Shown here piece after piece: positions 53,561-63,779 of a stretch of DNA of 64,000 nt. Origin of the DNA: Ceratotherium simum simum (Eukaryota > Chordata > Mammalia > Perissodactyla > Rhinocerotidae). Under the pieces are notes generated by a model. That model was not told the origin of the DNA, made no database searches, and was given only the letters and a program-made list of their open reading frames with translations. The position numbers were made by a program, and so were the translations under genes. The DNA lies in assembly GCF_000283155.1 (NCBI RefSeq), contig NW_004454177.1:7939217-8003216 (forward strand), in the 5' to 3' direction. How positions within the stretch are numbered: position 1 is the first letter of the stretch; every line of letters begins with the position of its first letter.

Positions 53561-54080
53561 GTTCTGCCTTCCATCCACTGGGCGCATGTTTGAAGCTGAA
53601 ATCCAGTTATAGCATTATACTTGCAGAGCTCTAAACTGCATCTTTTGGATGTCTCTGACCAACAGCAAACATTTGAGAGACGACTGGGCTGGCTGAGGGG
53701 GTGCACAGAGAGGAAACATCTGTGAAATTCGAAACTTCAGTGGTTAAACAGGTAGAAGCCAGCAGCCCTAAAGACTTAACATAACCCAAAGTCCTTGACC
53801 TGTGCATTAACCAGTTGGCGAAACATACCCTAGTCTCATGACATATTTTGGAGTTGTAGACAAATTCTGTATGAAGTGAATTGGTAGCTGAAGCTAGAAG
53901 ATAAGAAGAATTGGCAGAAGATTGCTAGAAGAATTGGTAGATAAGGTAGAAGCTAGGTTTTCTCCCAATTCAGGTTTCTATGGCAGAAAGGAAGAACCAA
54001 AACAACAAACTTCCCGATAAGTGAGGATCTTAAATGAATACAGAGGAAGAGGAGGGAGGAAGATTGGGAGAGAAGGAAAG
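53561..54080. other. Unique sequence with cryptic internal repeats
   Basis: Between about 53878 and 53955 the words AGAAGAATTGG (53904 and 53927, period 23), GAATTGGTAG (53878 and 53932) and GAAGCTAG recur. This is a short cryptic repeat patch. No gene seen. Confidence 0.5.
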
Positions 54081-54084
54081 AATA

Positions 54085-54315
54085 TTCGTTGAGCGTTTTA
54101 TCCTGTGCAGGCACCTCGGGTACCTTATACCCACTATCTTCTTTGATCCTCACAGTATTCCTAGGAGATACATATTATTATTATTTTCATTTCAGATGGT
54201 GAAACTGAAGTTTAAAGAAGCTAAATTAACATGCCAGGTCACACAGAAGTATGCGGCTGATCCAGGCCTCAAATTCATGTCTGTCTTACTCCAGAACCCA
54301 GATCATCACCACCCA
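54085..54315 (-). repeat. MIR SINE
   Basis: 'cttctttgatcctcacagta', 'tttcagatggtgaaactgaag', 'catgccaggtcacacagaag' and 'ctccagaacccagatcatc'. Reverse orientation. Confidence 0.88.
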
Positions 54316-55915
54316 CTGTGACAGGTGAGGATGAGGACCATGTGGCATGCTTATGGCTCACAAGAGGCAGGAGGCCACCTCCCAAGGGAATGAGAGACAA
54401 GGCAGCCTTTGACGTCCCTCCCATCTGAGGATCCTATAAGGTCTGCAGGGGCAAAAATGGAAATCCACTGGCCACGGGCCAAAGCAGGCAGCCCTAGAGC
54501 TGTCAAGAGCAGGAGGACGGCCCCCTGGAATGGGTGGCCCTGGACACGTCTGAGAACGGGGTTGGCAGGCAGCTGGCTCCAGTGCAGGCCCACGGTGCTT
54601 TGGCCGAGGCCAGTGAGGCTGCGGAGGCTGGGGCAGGGTCTGTGAACAGCGGGGGAAGTTAAGTGGAACTTTTCTGGGTAATTGACTCTGTCTGCCCACA
54701 GGACCCCCTGCCAAGCCCAGGCAAGCCCCAGCCTGACACGCTGCAACCTGTCTGGAGTCTGTTCGACAGAGGCAGAGCGCCTGGTTGACAGCAGGCTGGT
54801 AATTTTGTTATAAGACTTCAGTTGCAAGCCTCCTTTGTCTGAATCCCTGATGTGTAACTCAGGGAACCATCTGAATCTATGGCAATGGTGGTGGCAGTAG
54901 CAACACGGCCAACAGGCGGGATGGGATCCAATGGAGGATGGAGAGCTGGGGGGCTCCAGGCTGGGCCCCTCTACTCACCAGAGGCCATCCAGCCTCCCTC
55001 AGCATCCCTCCCAGGCAGTGAGCTGGTACCCACCACCCCTCACAAAGCCACATGCACACTTATCAGTCAGGCATAGGGAGTTCAGAAGGGTACTGAGTCC
55101 CACGTTAAGGGATTCTTGTGTCAGCAAGAAGCCCTTGTAAGCCGCAGAGCTAGTCATTCATCAATTTTCTCCTCCCAAGGCACAACACTCGTTTTATACT
55201 GCCACCTACCACCCTCCTCCAAATCCCCAAATCTTCCCCTCTCCCTCCTTGTCCACACAGCCTGGGGACTCTGCCCACCCATCCCTCCCACCCAGCCACC
55301 ACAAAGCCACAGCAGGAAACATGGCCTGCTTCTACAGGGACCCAGGATCCTCACGGCCTGACCATTTGGGGAAGCAGTTATAGAGGGCATGTGGGGGGCT
55401 CAGGAAGGGCTCAGAGGAGATAGGAGTACAGGAGTCAAGGGTGGCATGGAGATGGGTTTCTCAGGACCCAGAGGGGGCAAAGGAGCAGAGCAGCCATGTA
55501 GAAGCAAGGCGGGGGCCAGGGTAGACTGCCCTTCCCAGGTCTCCTCTTTCAGCTCTGTGGTTGCTTCTTACTCTAGTTTAACACAGGTTTAAACCCAACT
55601 TCCTGTCTTCCCCCACTCACCTGCCACTTCTCCCGATGCCTGAGTTCTGTGACTGACACTGCTGTTCTCCCAGCTGAGAGGTACCTCAGGCGACTCCTGA
55701 ACGCACCCCACCACTAATCAGACGCAGAGTAACACTGGTTCCACCTCCCTGTGCTTCACATCCCTCCACAGTGCCATCGGGACCACTCCAGGTGAAGCCC
55801 TTAGACACTCTCGCCGATAATAAGAGCCTCCTAACTAACACCTGGGCCTTCTATGTCTCCCCCTCCTCAACCCCAGCTCTATACACCATTATCAGAATTA
55901 AATTCCCAAAGGAAA
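54316..55915. other. Unique non-coding interval
   Basis: About 1.6 kb. The piece 54770-54860 ('ggctggtaattttgttataag') has mild enhancer-like texture. Open frames of 118-158 codons on the minus strand (54351-54827) are proline/leucine-rich and disagree with each other. No gene. Confidence 0.5.
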
Positions 55916-55919
55916 AAAA

Positions 55920-56155
55920 TTATATCCAACACTTATGTAGAGCTTCTTATGTGCCAGGCATTACTCTAAGCACTTCACACATATTACTTATTTGATCCTT
56001 ACAACAACTCCAAGAGGCAAGTACTAGTATCATCCCCATTCAGCGGAGGGAACCAAGGCACAGAGAGATTAAATAAACTGCCCAAAGTTCCTACATAGCT
56101 AGGAAATGATAGAGCCAGGATTCAAAATCTCCACCCTTACTCCTAAGTCAAGAGT
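55920..56155 (-). repeat. MIR SINE
   Basis: 'cttatgtgccaggcattactc', 'taagcacttcacacatatta', 'tttgatccttacaacaactcc', 'gcacagagagattaaataaac' and 'aggattcaaaatctccaccc'. A nearly full-length reverse MIR. Confidence 0.92.
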
Positions 56156-56164
56156 AGCAATGAT

Positions 56165-56480
56165 CATGTTATACTCCCTCTCTTCCCGAAAACTTTTAGG
56201 GGCTTCTCACTATCTACCCCACCACAAATCCTACCTCCTGAGCTTCTATGCCTTCCAAAATCTGTGCTGACTCACCTTCCTACTCTATCATCCTCTACCC
56301 CTCATTCCAGCCCAAGCCGCTCCCTTTTCTTCCCCAAGCACTACCCAGCCTGGGTCCCTTTGTTCTCCGTGTACCTTCTGTCACCCCATCTCTGTCTGCC
56401 CAAATCCCTCCCTTCTCATCCCCACCCCAGCCTGAAGCCAATCTTTGCCCTTCTTGAACTCCTCTTAGGAAAGTAGATTG
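56165..56480 (+). repeat. L2 LINE fragment
   Basis: 'gggcttctcactatctacccc', 'cttccaaaatctgtgctgac', 'cattccagcccaagccgctc' and 'aatctttgcccttcttgaac'. The pre-3' portion of L2, sense. Confidence 0.7.
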
Positions 56481-56645
56481 TTATAGTGGCAGGAGATTGG
56501 CCTGGGACATATGGGGTTAAAATGTTCCCACTGGCTCTGTCACTTTGACAAAGCAAATTCACCTGAGCCTCGGTTTCCTTGTCTGTAAAAAGGGGGTGAT
56601 GATAATAGTACTTATTTTCAAGAGACTACAGGAAGTAATTTGGGG
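56481..56645 (+). repeat. MIR SINE
   Basis: 'tgttatagtggcaggagatt', 'gcctcggtttccttgtctg' and 'aaaaagggggtgatgataat'. Sense, inserted between two L2 pieces. Confidence 0.85.
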
Positions 56646-56699
56646 AAAGAACCTGGCTCCTGCTGGACTCTCAATCGAGGTTCACCTTCTTCCCCTCTT

Positions 56700-56875
56700 C
56701 TTCCTGCCCTCACAGCATCCATCACGCGTCCCTGACGTTTTAGCTGTTCGAGTCCTCGGGAAACTGTAAGGTACTTAAGGGCAGGTATTACCTGTAGGTC
56801 TCTGAATTCCCCTACACACCTAGCCAAGTGCCAGGAACTCTTGGAGCTCAATAACTATTTTTTGTATCAATCTCT
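56700..56875 (+). repeat. L2/MIR-type 3' end
   Basis: 'ctgtaaggtacttaagggcag', 'attcccctacacacctagcc' and 'ttggagctcaataactattt' match the terminal portion of L2, probably continuing 56165-56480. Confidence 0.6.
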
Positions 56876-57235
56876 TTAAATGCTTGACCAGTGTCAAGAT
56901 GTTATAGAAGGGATTTACCTGCCAAAGGAGGTAGATCCAAATGGTTTTTGAGTTACCTTCCACCTTGCGAGTCGGGAACTCAAACAACCTCCTCCATAGA
57001 GAGAACTTGTGCAAAACACAGAATTCTCTCTGTGTCTTATACTCATGGTTACCAATGATATTGGCTTGAGGTCACACTGACTCCTCAAATCCCTTTCTAG
57101 CCCACTCACACTTGTCCCCTCCAAATTATTTTTTCCAGGGGTCTGGCATTTCCAGTCGACACCAGGAAGCTGAAGTTCTCTGGCAGCCCCCAAAGCACGG
57201 CTGCCACTGGTGGAAAAGTCAAACCGGCAAATAGA
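56876..57235. other. Unique non-coding sequence
   Basis: No gene or repeat recognised. Confidence 0.4.
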
Positions 57236-57237
57236 AA

Positions 57238-57480
57238 TGTCACTCAATCATTTCTCCGTGCTTTCCTCTCATTGGCCTTCCCCACCGCATATAATGAGAA
57301 ATTCTTTTTGCCCAAATATTGTTTGATTTTCAAATACACAATTTCCCCGGGGGTGACCAGATGAAAAGAGAAATCTGGTTTGCAACATGAGACCTCTATG
57401 CGGAAGTCGCATTGAGCGAACACCGAAACTAAATTTTTATTGAGCTCCTTGAAATGACAGAAGCACATCAAGGCAGCCAG
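57238..57480. promoter_or_regulatory. Candidate conserved non-coding element
   Basis: 'cactcaatcatttctccgtgc', 'cctctcattggccttccc' (CCAAT, reverse), 'ccgcatataatgagaaattc', 'caaatattgtttgattttc' and 'actaaatttttattgagctcc', with several CpGs retained in 'atgcggaagtcgcattgagcg'. CpG retention in AT-rich unique sequence argues for constraint. Confidence 0.45.
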
Positions 57481-57724
57481 GATCCCTTCCCACTGTGGTA
57501 TGCTTAAATTCTTTTAAGTGAATACTGAGGAAGCACCCCTCCAGGGGTGAGGAAAGGAGGAGAGGATTTTAAACACAGTGGGCAAATGAGAAATCTACCC
57601 ATGGTGTCAACCTGCTCCCTGCAACTGCCCAGCATGTGCCTTCCTATGGGCCTCTCTGTACAGGCATTGACCGTCCACAGCTGGGTGCTTAATCTGGGGG
57701 GTGGGGGTGGCCTAGAGGCCCTAC
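57481..57724. other. Unique non-coding sequence
   Basis: No feature recognised; G-run near 57697-57712. Confidence 0.35.
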
Positions 57725-57890
57725 GGCGATGATTCTCAACCCTGGCTGCATTAGAATCTCCCAGAGTGTTGTAGGAAAAAAACACTAATGCCCAGATCCA
57801 CTGGGCCGATTAAATCAGTCTCTGTGTGTAAGGCCCAGACCTTGGCATTTTATAAAAGCTCTCAGATGATTCAAATGTGCAGCCAGGGTA
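57725..57890 (+). repeat. hAT-type MER DNA transposon, copy 1 of a close pair
   Basis: 'gattctcaaccctggctgc', 'attagaatctcccagagtg', 'ctaatgcccagatccac', 'gctctcagatgattcaaatg' and 'gcagccaggg' near the end form the inverted-ended pattern of a Charlie-related MER element. It shares an identical run of about 35 bases with 59670-59815. Confidence 0.75.
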
Positions 57891-58970
57891 GAATGTCTAC
57901 AGATTTGGAGGGTGTAAGCCCCCTGAAATGGCAGGTAAATTTCTGTAGGCATGAGAATGTGTGTGTTTTGCTGGGGGAGGGGTCATAACTTCCAGACAAT
58001 TCTTTGAAAATATCTGCAACCCCAAACAGACCTATTAGGTCTTCGGCTTGGTGTCCCAGGTTCCTTCCAGCTGGAAAATGACATGCACCTAAGATGCTGT
58101 TGTTAAGGCTTAGTCCCTAACGGGCAAACCAAAGGCAGATCGTTGGTTCCTTGAGGAACAACCTTGTTGATCAAGATCCCACATGGTATAAGAAGCTGTC
58201 AATGAGGGGCCCAGGGACGCCGATGTGGGGGTAAAGACTCACTGAAAAACAGGGGGCAGCATTCTCGCAGGAAAAAACTGGGCACTCTGTGCAATTTGTT
58301 ATTTAGGCAGCCCTGCCTGTGGCTCAGCTGACAGCTGTGCCCAGATTGGCCTCTGAATCTGGACATCAGAAGCCAAGTCCATGGAGAGAGGCAAATGCCC
58401 AGGATCTCTTATTTTTGGGAGCTCCATATTCCTGGCTGATCAACCTGCTCCATAAAACTGTCCTGAGAGCCAGCTTGCAAGGGTGCACTGAGGGGCTGGA
58501 GGAAGACAGATGGGGGTAGGGTCAATAAAGAGAAAGGTCCAAGCCCCTGAACAGTGTCCACAAGACTAAGGAGGCCCCTTGGAGCCTTCAGCACCATGAG
58601 AACGTGATTTCAATAAATCCAGGGTGGCGTGCTTAAGGCTTGTGTGCAACTGTTTAAACTGGGCTGAAAGGGAGAGTGGGACAAGGAGGGAAAATGCTGT
58701 GTTTACCAGCCCCCAGCAGCCTTCTTCCAGGCACTGGAGGCCATTCTGTTCTGAACTTCACTTGCCACCCCTCCTCCTACCACCCCAGGTCCTGGGTGGA
58801 TCTCAGAGTTTGGGCTCAGCCAGGGTACAGCCAGGCCTGCCTGGAGTACTACTGGTGCCAAAAGGCAAGAGGATCAGCCTTGGGGCTTCCCAGCCCCAAG
58901 TCAGCTGCCTAAGTGCTCAGCCCTGCTCATGAAAGGGCCCCCTCTTCCTCTCTTTTCAGCCCTGCACTCT
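57891..58970. other. Unique non-coding interval
   Basis: 58100-58320 has mild enhancer-like texture ('gcaatttgttatttaggc'). Open frames at 58624-58932 conflict and lack domains. Confidence 0.45.
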
Positions 58971-58974
58971 AATT

Positions 58975-59215
58975 TATCCTCCCCTTTGATAACCAACTCC
59001 AAACACGTTCAGCCGAGGCCAGGCCATCAGCGCACAAAGGCCTATGCTCTCGGCTGAATGCAGCACTTCACTCTTGGGGGGATTTCTATAGAAGGCAAAA
59101 TCCACCAAACAAGCTATTACACTTAAATCAGACAATGCCCGAGGTGACGGCGAGGAGACCAGCGTTAATGACTCACTAGCAGCGGGCTTCTCTATTTTGA
59201 AGCTCTACCACAGCA
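58975..59215. promoter_or_regulatory. Candidate conserved non-coding element
   Basis: 'tcccctttgataaccaactcc' (TCF-like CTTTGAT and GATA core), 'gcgcacaaaggcctatg', 'ttctatagaaggcaaaatcc', 'acacttaaatcagacaatgcc' and 'cagcgttaatgactcac'. CpGs are preserved ('gaggtgacggcgaggag'). Confidence 0.45.
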
Positions 59216-59415
59216 TGGGAGAGCAACCCGCTGCCCTTCCCAGCCTCTCGGCCATATCCCTCTCCTCCTGCTCCCAGACTAGAAAGTTGACCCTCTGTGT
59301 CTGCCGGTTCTCTGAATCCTGAGGGTTGATTCCCCTAGGCCCCCGTAGATTGACTCTTGACTCCCTCTTTGCCTAGGAAAAAGAACCGAGAAATTAAGTC
59401 TGGTCGACCCCTTTC
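59216..59415. other. Unique non-coding sequence
   Basis: No feature recognised. Confidence 0.35.
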
Positions 59416-59419
59416 TTTC

Positions 59420-59520
59420 TCCTTTATTCTGAAGATGAGGAAACCATGGTAATCATTGAAAATCACACAGTCAGCTGGTGGCAGAGCCAGAATTAGAATC
59501 CTTGTCTCTCGCCTCATTCA
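59420..59520 (-). repeat. MIR fragment, reverse
   Basis: 'tattctgaagatgaggaaacc', 'aaaatcacacagtcagctgg' and 'tggcagagccagaattagaat'. Reverse MIR core. Confidence 0.8.
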
Positions 59521-59539
59521 ATTCATACAAGAACCAATA

Positions 59540-59630
59540 TAAATTAGATGATGCACAGAAAGCGCTCGGCATAGATTCTGGCACATGAAAGCACTCAATA
59601 CATATCAGCTGTTGTTATTTGTTATAATAG
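59540..59630 (+). repeat. MIR 3' fragment
   Basis: 'gcacagaaagcgctcggcata' and 'ctggcacatgaaagcactca', then an ATT-rich tail. Sense. Confidence 0.75.
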
Positions 59631-59669
59631 AAGTAGCATCATTTTTATAGAAGTTAGTCAACTGCATTG

Positions 59670-59815
59670 AATGACTATATTAGAATCTCCTAGAGTGTTT
59701 TAGAAAAAAACTACTAATGCCCAGACCCTACCCTGGACCAATTAAATCAGTCTCTGTGTGTAAGGCCCAGACCTTAGCATTTTATCAAAGCTCTCAGATG
59801 ATTCAAATGTGCCCG
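59670..59815 (+). repeat. hAT-type MER DNA transposon, copy 2 of a close pair
   Basis: 'attagaatctcctagagtg', 'ctactaatgcccagaccc' and 'gctctcagatgattcaaatg'. It matches copy 1 (57725-57890) in the same orientation, including the run from ATTAAATCAGTCTCTG to GGCCCAGACCTT. It lacks the outer left end and is truncated on the right. Confidence 0.75.
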
Positions 59816-60500
59816 TCTCATTCGAAGACAGGCACTCACGGGGTGCCTGTCATGAACCACGCAGTCTTCAGGGTCCTGGACATGAAACAGTGACCATGAC
59901 ACAGCCCTGCCCTTCTGAAGCTCACATTCTAATGGAAGATTCAAATTGGTCAACAGGTGATTGCAATACAGAGTAGTAAGTGATAGCCTCAGGGAAGTAA
60001 ATGGTGCATTGGGAGTCCACAGGTAGGGCACCTAATCCAGACCGTGGGGCTCAGGGGAGAGAAACTGGTGTCTCAGCTGAGACTGAAGGATGAGTTGAAG
60101 CTAGCTAGGTGAAGGGAGGTGAGAATGCGGGGGATAGGTTAGGGTACATAGAGACTTCTAGGAGGAGGGAGTAATTGTGCAAAGGCAAATGAGAAAGGCA
60201 AAGGTGAACGAGGACAAGATGCATTTAAGGAAATGAAAAAAAATGTCAGTATGACGGGATAACTGGGTATGATGGGGTGAAGATAGGGTGCAGGAAGGAA
60301 GGCAAATGGTTGTGACCCGAGGCTGGAGAAACAAGTCATATCATGAATCACATGGTAGGCCATAGAAAGGAGCCTAGACTGTATCCAGAGGAGTAAGGGA
60401 ATGATGTGGTCCACGGGCATGGTAGGGATCACAGGACGTACGTTGGAAATGGACTGCAGGGGACCAAGGCGGGCAGGAGGGAGACCAGTTAGCAGGTCAA
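59816..60500 (+). repeat. Ancient interspersed repeat, long
   Basis: 'ctgcccttctgaagctcacat', 'tctaatggaagattcaaattg', 'ctgaaggatgagttgaagct', 'gcaaaggcaaatgagaaagg', 'atggtaggccatagaaagg' and 'gggaatgatgtggtcc' follow, in order, a familiar long old mammalian repeat. The family is unresolved. The same class occurs at 40285-40900. Confidence 0.55.
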
Positions 60501-60704
60501 GCCCCAGTTCAGCACTTGTTCCATGTTCCGTTTCAGCACAATACGTGGTTCTAATCTTGAGTCACCAAATAAGGACCACCATTAAGAGGACTCATGGAGG
60601 GGAAAGAAGCTGAGAGAAGAGAGCTGGGGCCACAGGAACAGAGAAAGGTAACAATGGCTTTCCCTGGCCACTTGGATCATGACCCAGCAAGCATGGAGCA
60701 CTGC

Positions 60705-60800
60705 GTAGTGAGAGCAAGTTCTTCTCCACCAACCAGATGTGTGACCTTGGGCAACCTCCATTTCCCCATCTGTACAATGAGGACATTTACTACGTAATTG
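60705..60800 (+). repeat. MIR SINE fragment
   Basis: 'accagatgtgtgaccttggg', 'caacctccatttccccatct' and 'gtacaatgaggacatttac'. Sense. Confidence 0.85.
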
Positions 60801-60879
60801 GTAAACTGCCTTGCCATTCTCCCATTCTGTGGTTCTACTACTCGAAATACACATCATATATTTTTATTCTAAGATGCCT

Positions 60880-60985
60880 TGCTTTGCATTTTAATGTTTA
60901 TAAAAACAAGACAAAATGGTTTGCATTTTATAACAGAGGAAACATAGCTCATCAAAATCAAGTGTCCTGCACACAATCACAGACA
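60880..60985 (-). repeat. Possible MIR fragment, reverse
   Basis: 'gcattttataacagaggaaac' followed by 'aagtgtcctgcacacaatcac' resembles a decayed reverse MIR core. Confidence 0.45.
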
Positions 60986-62280
60986 TTTCCTTTTCTGGGT
61001 TCTCATCATTCAGTGCAAGAAAGGCCCAGCTTTGACACTGGCCAGGAAAAGCTGGTGGGAGCTGTGTTCCTGAGCTGTTCCAGCCTTCCCTGCAGCCTGT
61101 GCACAGACTGATGGTCTTAGGAAATCCTCTTTCCCTTTGCCCCCAGGAGTGAGCTTCTGCAGAGAGCATGACACTCTCTCCTTGTCCAATAGCTCTGATA
61201 GCTGCTAAGGTAGAAGCCAAAGCTCCAAGGATTTTGGGCAGATGAACAAAAAAACAAATTCAGGCTGGGGTGAGAGAAGAAAAAACCACCTCAGAGCTGT
61301 TTTTGGCTGGAAAGCGCTCTCCATCCTGTAGCTTTAGGACACAAGCAGCATAGCATCCAGAGGTGCACAGCTGCATGGAACAATTCAAAAATTGCCTTGT
61401 TGGACTACAACGTGCCAATTTTTCAAATCTAGAGCCATTTTCACTATTACATTCTGTGCAGCCTAAGCCGGGAGAATTTTCTTCTAGGAGGGAAAATTGA
61501 TTCCGAGGTTACCATTAACCCCCATTAGCACAGCATGTCCCATTCCAAAACTATTCTTGGGAGCCAAGGGGGCCAGAGAAAGCTATAGAGGCCCAAGGTG
61601 AGGCTGGTGCCCAACATCACAGGTGCTAACAGCCAAAGTCCATCAGCCCCATGTCTCAAAAGGGCAAGAGAGCAAGTGGGAGGGAGCGAGGCAGGGAGAG
61701 AGGGAGTAGAAAAGGATCTGGGCATGTGTTTTTCCAGGAATTCCTAGGCTCTGGAAGCTTGCCTGCACACCTCACTTCATTTGGGCAGACTGGGAACTGG
61801 CATGAACTGAACAGCAGGAACCAAGACTAACACCTGCATAGACTCTCTTTACTTTGACCTGCAGCCCTCACCTGTGACTGCCCTCTGCCAGGGGCCAGAG
61901 CCTTGCAGAGGAGTGTTCTCCAGGAGGTGGCTTGGAGGGGCCCATCCCATTCCCATTGCTTGTACTCCCACTGCTCAGGGCCCAGTCTTAGCAGACACAC
62001 TGCTCTAAGACAGCTGGCTTTGTCTGCCCTAGGTGGAAAATCACTCCAAGCCACTCTAAGCACAGTCAAGAGCCAGCAGCCTTGATCATAGGGTGTGCTG
62101 TGTCCTCCATCTTCCCAAACATAGAGCAAAGACCCACCAACCCTGCAGAGAAGGCAGTGGTGACATCGGCTACTGCAAAACAAGGAGAGTAGGACAACTG
62201 CATGAACAAAGGGGGACAGCAGGGGACCGAGGAGAGCAGTACATCCACTGATGTCTCAAGCATCATTTCTTCACATGCTG
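60986..62280. other. Unique non-coding interval
   Basis: The segment 61260-61520 ('caattcaaaaattgccttg', 'ttaccattaacccccatt') may be a conserved element. The rest is unremarkable, and opposed open frames at 61827-62183 lack domains. Confidence 0.45.
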
Positions 62281-62284
62281 ATGA

Positions 62285-62486
62285 CAGAGCAGTAGACACT
62301 GGTCTTGGATCCAGCAAGCCCAAGTCTGAATTCTGGTTCTGCCACTTGACCTTGGATAAGTTACTTACACTTTCTGAATCTCTGTTTCCTGTAGCCTGGA
62401 AGTAAAAATAACCACCTCGCAAAGTTGTCAACATTAAATGAGAGAATATAGGACAGGAATGATTACATAATAGTCGCTCGACAAAT
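62285..62486 (+). repeat. MIR SINE
   Basis: 'cactggtcttggatccagc', 'gtctgaattctggttctgcc', 'cttgaccttggataagttac', 'tctgaatctctgtttcctgt' and 'aatagtcgctcgacaaat'. A full sense copy. Confidence 0.92.
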
Positions 62487-62555
62487 ATACATATGTGTGC
62501 GTGTATATGTATGTATGTATATACAACAAATATATATATGCATGTATACATATAG
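62487..62555 (+). repeat. (TATG)n/(TA)n low-complexity tract
   Basis: Alternating TATG, TGTG and TATA units immediately after the MIR tail. It probably grew from the A/T-rich MIR end. Confidence 0.85.
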
Positions 62556-62900
62556 ACGACTAAGGAAGCCCACCATCCATTCTAAAATGTCTCTATTTTT
62601 CATAGAATGACATAGCTTCATTCTTCTTGTAAGAGTTTGCTGCAGAGTCTGAGTACTGTGGCTACCTTGGCTTACCAGCTCCGAACTTCAAAAGTTCCTT
62701 TGTCCCCTCATCCCTGTCCCTCCTCCAGTACCACCATTAAGCCATCGCTCCTCCATCCCTCTCCGGGGATGACATTTGCTCACATCACCGTCCTCCTCTC
62801 CTCCCTGGAGTGATCAGTCTACCGAAGAGCACTGCAAAGGAAGGCCTCTTTGGTGCTGGGGGTATTGGAGAAAGGCAAGGACTTGAGGACAGCATGTCTT
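62556..62900. other. Unique non-coding sequence
   Basis: No feature recognised. Confidence 0.35.
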
Positions 62901-62904
62901 CCTT

Positions 62905-63010
62905 CATTCCCCAAACATTTAGAGTATCCACCACGTGTTGGGCCCTGTGCTAGGCACTGGGGTACAAGATGAGCAAGATCCAGTCCAGTCCCAGCCCTCC
63001 AGGGCTGGAG
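62905..63010 (+). repeat. Ancient interspersed repeat fragment
   Basis: 'ccaccacgtgttgggccctg', 'tgctaggcactggggtacaag' and 'atgagcaagatccagtcc'. Same old class as 11540-11690. Confidence 0.6.
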
Positions 63011-63265
63011 GGAAGTCGAGGCACCGGACCCACGCACAGCTCATTACAACCATACCAGGAGGCCGGACAGAGGCGGGTCATGCAAGGAGGCCCAAGGAGG
63101 GCGCCCCCAGGGGTCAGCAGGGGCACAGTGTATGCTTCTGTCCCCTGCAGACACTGCGAAGTTGACCTCTCTTAGTCATGGGGTGATTTGTGAGGGAGGG
63201 GAGGGGAGCGCGCCAGGCTAAGTGCTGACGGGACGTCCCTGTCAACACAATGTTCCGCCTGGCCG
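63011..63265. other. Unique GC-rich sequence
   Basis: Rising CpG content towards the promoter-proximal block. No exon seen. Confidence 0.4.
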
Positions 63266-63269
63266 GGCC

Positions 63270-63640
63270 TTCATATATAAAGATATTTAATGAATTAGTT
63301 AATTAATGAGAGGCGTTTGATTGATGGATCATATGGCGCTCGCAGCAGGGTGAGTCTGACCCTCGATATCGCCGCCTCGGCTGCAATCCGTCCCCCTCAT
63401 TGGTCGGGAGAGCGCGGTCGCTCCGGCAATTTGCATGCATTTAATGTAGCTCTTTAATAGGATGGAATGTTAGCGAAAGCCAAAAGCGCAGCAGCTGTAA
63501 CTTAAAAGACAGCCCCACTACTGCAAGCCTTATAATTAGGGTAAGAGGGAGACTCGGTCTGCCATATGTTAAACTCTTTTGAGGTTAATAGCTCTGTAAG
63601 ATTTTTGCCATTTAAAAAAATTACACTTGAAGGATGATGA
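63270..63640. promoter_or_regulatory. Promoter-proximal candidate regulatory element
   Basis: Dense motif set: TTAATTAAT (63299-63307, homeodomain), TGATTGATGG (63318-63327, PBX/HOX-type), an inverted CCAAT (ATTGG, 63399-63403), an octamer ATTTGCAT (63429-63436), then 'ccttataattagggtaag', 'aggttaatagctctg' and 'ggatgatgacaaggctc'. Retained CpGs ('ctcgatatcgccgcctcgg') and the absence of repeats support strong constraint. It sits about 350-700 bases downstream of the putative exon on the minus strand, that is, early in the intron. Confidence 0.6.
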
Positions 63641-63779
63641 CAAGGCTCATCAATGAGGGGCCTCTCCACCGGAGGGAAGGGACAGGAGTATCCCATGGCC
63701 CCCAAGGCCCTCTTCCCCAGGGACATGGGGAGGTGGCCTCTCTCCTGCCACCAGTCGCTCGTGTCCCCAACAGCTTCCC

